The position numbers and the translations under genes were made by a program. 64,000 bases of DNA from Rivihabitans pingtungensis (GTDB lineage: Bacteria; Pseudomonadota; Gammaproteobacteria; Burkholderiales; Aquaspirillaceae), in NCBI RefSeq assembly GCF_003201855.1, contig NZ_QJKI01000008.1, forward strand, positions 74,197 through 138,196, read 5' to 3'. Under the pieces are notes generated by a model. The model was not told where the DNA came from, did no database searches, and saw only the letters and a program-made list of their open reading frames with translations. Below are positions 60,744 to 64,000 of this stretch, piece by piece. The first letter of the stretch is position 1; every line of letters begins with the position of its first letter.

Positions 60744-61238
60744 ATGGCCAAAGCCAAAACCCCGGCGGTGCAAGCCGTCAATATCGGCATCGGTGAAAAA
60801 GAACGCGAAGAAATCGCCCAAGGCCTGTGTCGGCTGCTGGCGGACACCTACACCCTGTATCTGCGCACGCATTATTTTCACTGGAACGTCACCGGCCCGC
60901 AGTTTCGCACCCTGCACCTGATGTTCGAGGAGCAATACAACGAGCTGTGGACGGCGGTGGACATGGTGGCCGAGCGCATCCGCACCCTGGGCTACCCGGC
61001 GCCGGGCACCTATAGCGAATTCGCCAAACTGACCAGCATCGAAGAAGTGGTGGGCGTGCCGGCTGCCACCGACATGATCAAGCTGCTGGTGGAAGGCCAC
61101 GAAGCCGTGTGCCGCACCGCGCGCACCCTGCTGGCCCCGGCGGATGCGGCGGCGGATGAATCCACGGCGGATTTGGTGACCCAGCGTTTGCAGGTGCATG
61201 AGAAGACTGCGTGGATGTTGCGTAGTTTGTTGGCGTAG
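60744..61238 (+). CDS. dps: Dps-family DNA-binding/ferritin-like protein
   Basis: 164 residues from the ATG at 60744 (CAGGAG upstream). Dps ferroxidase ligands at the subunit interface: [13 protein letters not shown] (His) and [19 protein letters not shown] (Glu/Asp). Four-helix bundle, protects DNA by storing iron and consuming peroxide. Basic N-terminal tail MAKAKTPAV may bind DNA. Confidence 0.92.
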   Translation: MAKAKTPAVQAVNIGIGEKEREEIAQGLCRLLADTYTLYLRTHYFHWNVTGPQFRTLHLMFEEQYNELWTAVDMVAERIRTLGYPAPGTYSEFAKLTSIEEVVGVPAATDMIKLLVEGHEAVCRTARTLLAPADAAADESTADLVTQRLQVHEKTAWMLRSLLA

Positions 61239-61614
61239 GGGGTGGACTGCGCTAGCGCGCAGGGCGGCCGTATTGAGGCAGCAGACGGTGGCGCTTAGCC
61301 GGTTTACCCCCCCGTAAAGCGCGCCGAGCATCGCAGGAAGTCAGGGGGCAGTCCGCCACGGCTAAGCGGCGGCGCAGCCGACGCGCCATTCCGTGGCGGC
61401 CCTGACTTTCGAGAAGCACAGGGCACCCAGCCCGAAGGGATGGGCGCGCGTCCCGGGTCGCCTTTCTTTTCCCCCTTTTCTTTGGCGAGACAAAGAAAAG
61501 GGGTCGGGTGCGGGGCGAAGCCCCGCCCTCAATCAAGCCTCTGCGCGCCAGCGCAGGCGCTGAACGTCCACGCACCAAGCAACCCCCACCCTACCCCGTG
61601 TTACACTTGCCAGC
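61239..61614. other. Gene-free interval with a repeat-like segment
   Basis: No supportable gene. CCCCCTTTTCTTTGGCG-AGA-CAAAGAAAAGGGG (about 61472-61503) is an inverted repeat of a kind scattered in many proteobacterial intergenic regions, followed by a GC-rich hairpin (GGGGCGAAGCCCC, about 61514-61526). May end the dps transcript. Confidence 0.5.
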
Positions 61615-62529
61615 ATGACCGACTTGGCTGCCCACACCGTCATGACTGCCCGGCTTTCTTCTTTTTCTGCCATACCCCGCACCCTGCTGCTGGCGGCTGG
61701 CGCTTCGCTGCTGCTGCACTTGGCCGTGGTGCTTGGCGTGCGCTTTGTGCCGCCCGATCCGCGCGCCTGGCTGGGCGACCGCACGCTGGATGTGGTGCTG
61801 GTCAACAGCCGGCACAGCGAGGCGCCGAAAAAAGCCGATGCGCTGGCGCAGGTGAACATGAACGGCGCCGGCAACACCATCGACCCTGGCCTGCGCGCGC
61901 GCACGCCGCTGCCGGCCACTTCGGTGCAGCATGAAGCCAGCCGGCCCAGCGTGGCGCAAAGCCCGCGCCCGTCGGTGGCGCCCACGCCGCCCAGCGAAAG
62001 CGAAGTGATTTCCGCCGCCAAGAGCCGGCCGGCGCCGCAGCAGGCGATTGCCCGCCACACCCCGCAGCACCCGGACAAGGGGCTGAACCCCACCGACCTG
62101 TTGGCCCAGGCGCGCGAGATCGCCCGGCTGGAAGGCGAAATCGCCGAAAAAACCAGCGCGCTGCAATCGCAACCGCGCCGCGCCGATTTTGGCGGACGCA
62201 CCCGCGAATACCGTTTTGCCCGCTATGTGGAAGACTGGCGGCTGAAAATCGAACGCGTCGGCAACCTGAATTACCCGGAAGAAGCCCGCCGCAACGGGAT
62301 TTATGGCAGTCTGATCCTCAGCGTGGAGATCAACGCCGACGGCAGCCTGAAAAATATTCGCGTGGATCGCAGCTCTGGCCATGCCGAGCTGGACGACGCC
62401 GCCCGGCGCATTGTCAAACTGGCCGCGCCGTATGCGTCTTTCCCTGAGGCGCTAAAGCGCGATTTCGATTATCTGCGCATTGTGCGCACCTGGACTTTTA
62501 CCCGCGAGAACCAGCTCGCTGCAGAATAA
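61615..62529 (+). CDS. TonB-family energy transducer-like protein
   Basis: 304 residues. N-terminal transmembrane segment LLLAAGASLLLHLAVVLGV (about 23-41) with the TonB-type His, a Pro/Ala-rich periplasmic linker, a coiled-coil stretch (about 162-185) and a C-terminal TonB domain with YPEEARRNGIYGSLILSVEIN and RIVKLAAPYASFP. Energises outer-membrane receptors through ExbBD, which are not in the window. Start at 61615; 61642 is an alternative. Confidence 0.85.
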   Translation: MTDLAAHTVMTARLSSFSAIPRTLLLAAGASLLLHLAVVLGVRFVPPDPRAWLGDRTLDVVLVNSRHSEAPKKADALAQVNMNGAGNTIDPGLRARTPLPATSVQHEASRPSVAQSPRPSVAPTPPSESEVISAAKSRPAPQQAIARHTPQHPDKGLNPTDLLAQAREIARLEGEIAEKTSALQSQPRRADFGGRTREYRFARYVEDWRLKIERVGNLNYPEEARRNGIYGSLILSVEINADGSLKNIRVDRSSGHAELDDAARRIVKLAAPYASFPEALKRDFDYLRIVRTWTFTRENQLAAE

Positions 62530-62553
62530 ACTTGCCGATTTGGAGACCCGCCC

Positions 62554-62931
62554 ATGTATGAAGTCAACCGCAGCATCGCCATCATCAAACCCAAGCAGCC
62601 GTTTTTCGACTGGCTCAACGCCCTGCCCTTCGAGCAGGACGAAGCGCTGACGCTGACCGCGCTGCGCCAGGACTGCAACGCCCTGCTGATTCCGCCGGCA
62701 GAAGACTTTGAAGACGCCCGCGACTTTATCCGCACCCGCTGGCGCGGCCTGTTTGAAGCCGAACTGGCCGACTGGTGCGACGATGACACCCTGTGGCCGG
62801 AAAAGCTCACCCCCAATCTGTTCCAGCAATGGTTTGACGTGGAAATCCACTCGGTGCTGACCGACCTGGTGGAAGAGCCGCTGGAGCGCGAGCAGTTTGC
62901 CGAGCTGGATTTGAGCCAGGACGAAGACTGA
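62554..62931 (+). CDS. Conserved hypothetical acidic protein, 125 aa
   Basis: Acidic, mixed alpha/beta, no catalytic motif (KPKQPFFDWLNALPFEQDEAL at the N-terminus, aromatic NLFQQWFDVEIHSVL). 24 bases after the TonB-like gene with GGAG upstream, so probably co-transcribed. Cytoplasmic by composition. Unknown function. Confidence 0.7.
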   Translation: MYEVNRSIAIIKPKQPFFDWLNALPFEQDEALTLTALRQDCNALLIPPAEDFEDARDFIRTRWRGLFEAELADWCDDDTLWPEKLTPNLFQQWFDVEIHSVLTDLVEEPLEREQFAELDLSQDED

Positions 62932-63010
62932 TTGACGGGGTAGGGAGCATAAAAGCCGGGAGCATAAGCAAACACTTGTTTAAACTCCCCGCATCGCGCT
63001 ATCTTCATGA

Positions 63011-63036
63011 CAGGCGGGCCGTGGCCCGCCTGTTTT
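63011..63036 (+). terminator. Rho-independent terminator
   Basis: CAGGCGGGCC-GT-GGCCCGCCTG followed by TTTT, 80 bases after the preceding stop. Confidence 0.85.
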
Positions 63037-63049
63037 GACATCATTCGCC

Positions 63050-63157
63050 GAGTCGCTCACAAAACCCAGCGAAGCGATCCTGACCAGGCGCGCGCAGACA
63101 GTGCAAGCAGTACGGCCAGGCCGCGCAACAACGCCAGGAGGGTTTGGTGAGCGGCTC
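63050..63157. repeat. Dispersed terminal-inverted-repeat element, copy 8, with flanking duplication
   Basis: Left end GAGTCGCTCACAAAACCC, right end GGGTTTGGTGAGCGGCTC. The 13-base ACATCATTCGCCG occurs immediately at both sides (63038-63050 and 63161-63173), as expected for a target-site duplication. Orientation opposite to copy 1. Confidence 0.85.
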
Positions 63158-63197
63158 TTAACATCATTCGCCGGTTTATTTTCTGGAGCCTCCCCCC

Positions 63198-63608
63198 ATG
63201 CATCACACCCCGATCAAGGTTCGCGGCTATCACCTGGACCTCTACGGCCACGTCAACAACGCCCGCTATCTGGAGTTTCTGGAAGAAGCGCGCTGGGCCT
63301 ACTTTGAAGCCACCCACGGCCTGGAATGGTTCACCGAATCCGGCTTGGCCTTTGTCGTGGTCAATATCAACATCAACTACCGCCGCCCGGCCTTCATGAA
63401 CGAGCAGCTGGTGGTGCACACCGGGGTGAAATCGCTGTCCAACCGCAGCGCGGTGATCCACCAGCGCATCACCCTGGACGATATGAGCACGGTGGTGTCG
63501 GAAGCCGATATCACGTTTGTGCTGTTCGACGAGAAGCAAAACAAAGCCATCGTCATCGACGGCGACGCGCGCAAGATGCTGGAGGCGATGTTGGAGCCCA
63601 CTACCTGA
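63198..63608 (+). CDS. YbgC-type acyl-CoA thioesterase (hotdog fold)
   Basis: 136 residues. Catalytic segment YHLDLYGHVNNARYLEFLEEARW with the Asp/His of the 4-hydroxybenzoyl-CoA thioesterase family, then VVNININYRRPAFMNEQLVVHTGV. Hydrolyses short acyl-CoA or ACP thioesters in the cytoplasm. Not obviously linked to the cluster. Confidence 0.9.
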   Translation: MHHTPIKVRGYHLDLYGHVNNARYLEFLEEARWAYFEATHGLEWFTESGLAFVVVNININYRRPAFMNEQLVVHTGVKSLSNRSAVIHQRITLDDMSTVVSEADITFVLFDEKQNKAIVIDGDARKMLEAMLEPTT

Positions 63609-63623
63609 CCCATCGACTGGTGT

Positions 63624-63720
63624 GCGCTGCTCACAAAACTCCGCTGATATTGCGTATGAATTTGCTGTTTATTGTGGCTCGCCAAGCCAGGGCGGTGACG
63701 CAAGGTTTTGTGAGCATGCT
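63624..63720. repeat. Dispersed repeat, copy 9, diverged
   Basis: Ends GCTGCTCACAAAACTC and GGTTTTGTGAGCATGC are recognisable; the inner sequence is unlike other copies. Confidence 0.55.
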
Positions 63721-63868
63721 GATATGGCCAGGGTACATGTGTCGCATTTATGATGAGCAGTAGCTATGATCACATTCGATGACATGGCTTTCTCGTCAAA
63801 AAAATGCTATTGTTTTTTGCTGTCTTTAAGTTTTGTTTTTGGTGCCTGTTCTCTGTCACCATAATCCT

Positions 63869-64000
63869 CTAGAGCATGTTCTGAACCATCCCAACAACAT
63901 CAGGAAGGTGCGGCAGCATCAACATGGCAAACGCCACGTAATGTAATCCAGCCAGCGTCTGCGGCAGCTTCTCGTAAGCTCTGGCCAAACGCCGGAAGCG
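63869..64000 (-). mobile_element. 3' end of an IS5-family-type transposase, cut by the window edge
   Basis: 44 codons on the minus strand ending in TAG at 63869. Reads RFRRLARAYEKLPQTLAGLH then YVAFAMLMLPHLPDVVG, the C-terminal pattern of IS5-group DDE transposases (RRLARDYERxxxTLAGLHxxAF). The rest of the IS lies beyond the window. No terminal inverted repeat can be fixed. Confidence 0.75.

Overview
The window comes from a GC-rich proteobacterial chromosome, most likely a betaproteobacterium of the Neisseriales/Chromobacteriaceae type. That placement is an inference from the high GC content, the core genes (ptsI, ispB, a CysG-type sirohaem synthase, dsbD, cutA, fxsA, rlhA) and heptosyl-/glycosyltransferases of LPS-core type. 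Three kinds of DNA alternate: ordinary GC-rich chromosome, an AT-rich integrated island (about 4.09-19.98 kb), and a moderately GC-rich biosynthetic cluster (about 44.1-60.0 kb).

Left chromosome (1-4.1 kb): the 3' part of ptsI and two LPS-core glycosyltransferases, then the 3' half of a minus-strand tRNA-Arg(CCU). Island (4091-19981): a tyrosine recombinase lies at the left end. The island has split the tRNA-Arg(CCU) gene in its anticodon loop (10-bp att core) and carries its own complete tRNA-Arg(CCU) at the right end. It encodes a relaxase with a MobC partner and a candidate oriT, a lone DotA/TraY-like membrane protein with an exact 123-bp tandem duplication, an XRE regulator, an H-NS-like protein, many small unknown genes, and an ORF-free stretch of about 770 nt with many helices that looks like a large structured RNA.

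Middle chromosome (20-44 kb): DUF1289, ispB, a TPR/O-GlcNAc-transferase-like protein, DUF3025, sirohaem synthase, YkgJ/Sir2/MazG-like genes with overlapping ends, a KAP NTPase fused to 14 near-identical WD40 repeats, a PAS-PAS-MCP protein, a DnaA-box cluster, rlhA, a LysR/MFS divergent pair, a GT4 glycosyltransferase, three tRNAs (Lys, Lys, Thr), an EamA transporter, dsbD, cutA and fxsA.

Biosynthetic cluster (44095-59959): the centrepiece. Four genes match the early clavulanic-acid (clavam) pathway by catalytic motifs: carboxyethylarginine synthase (ThDP enzyme), beta-lactam synthetase (asparagine-synthetase-like, with the Tyr/Glu/Lys set of BLS and CarA and no glutaminase Cys), proclavaminate amidinohydrolase-like ureohydrolase, and an OAT2/ArgJ-type acetyltransferase. 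There is no clavaminate synthase. The four are interleaved with an HHxxxDG acyltransferase, an AMP-forming ligase, a free-standing acyl carrier protein, an AfsA-type hotdog protein, an FAD monooxygenase, an alpha/beta hydrolase, a HAD phosphatase, a SnoaL-like protein, an aldo/keto reductase and two RegA/ActR-like regulators. The simplest reading is a beta-lactam pathway in a Gram-negative host that makes a clavam-type monocyclic beta-lactam from arginine and glyceraldehyde-3-phosphate and tailors it with flavin and acyl-carrier chemistry instead of clavaminate synthase.

Right chromosome (60-64 kb): DUF167, a Dps-family protein, a TonB-like protein, a thioesterase and the 3' end of an IS5-type transposase. 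A dispersed inverted-terminal repeat of about 80-120 bp (nine copies, one with a 13-bp flanking duplication) punctuates the chromosomal intergenic regions.
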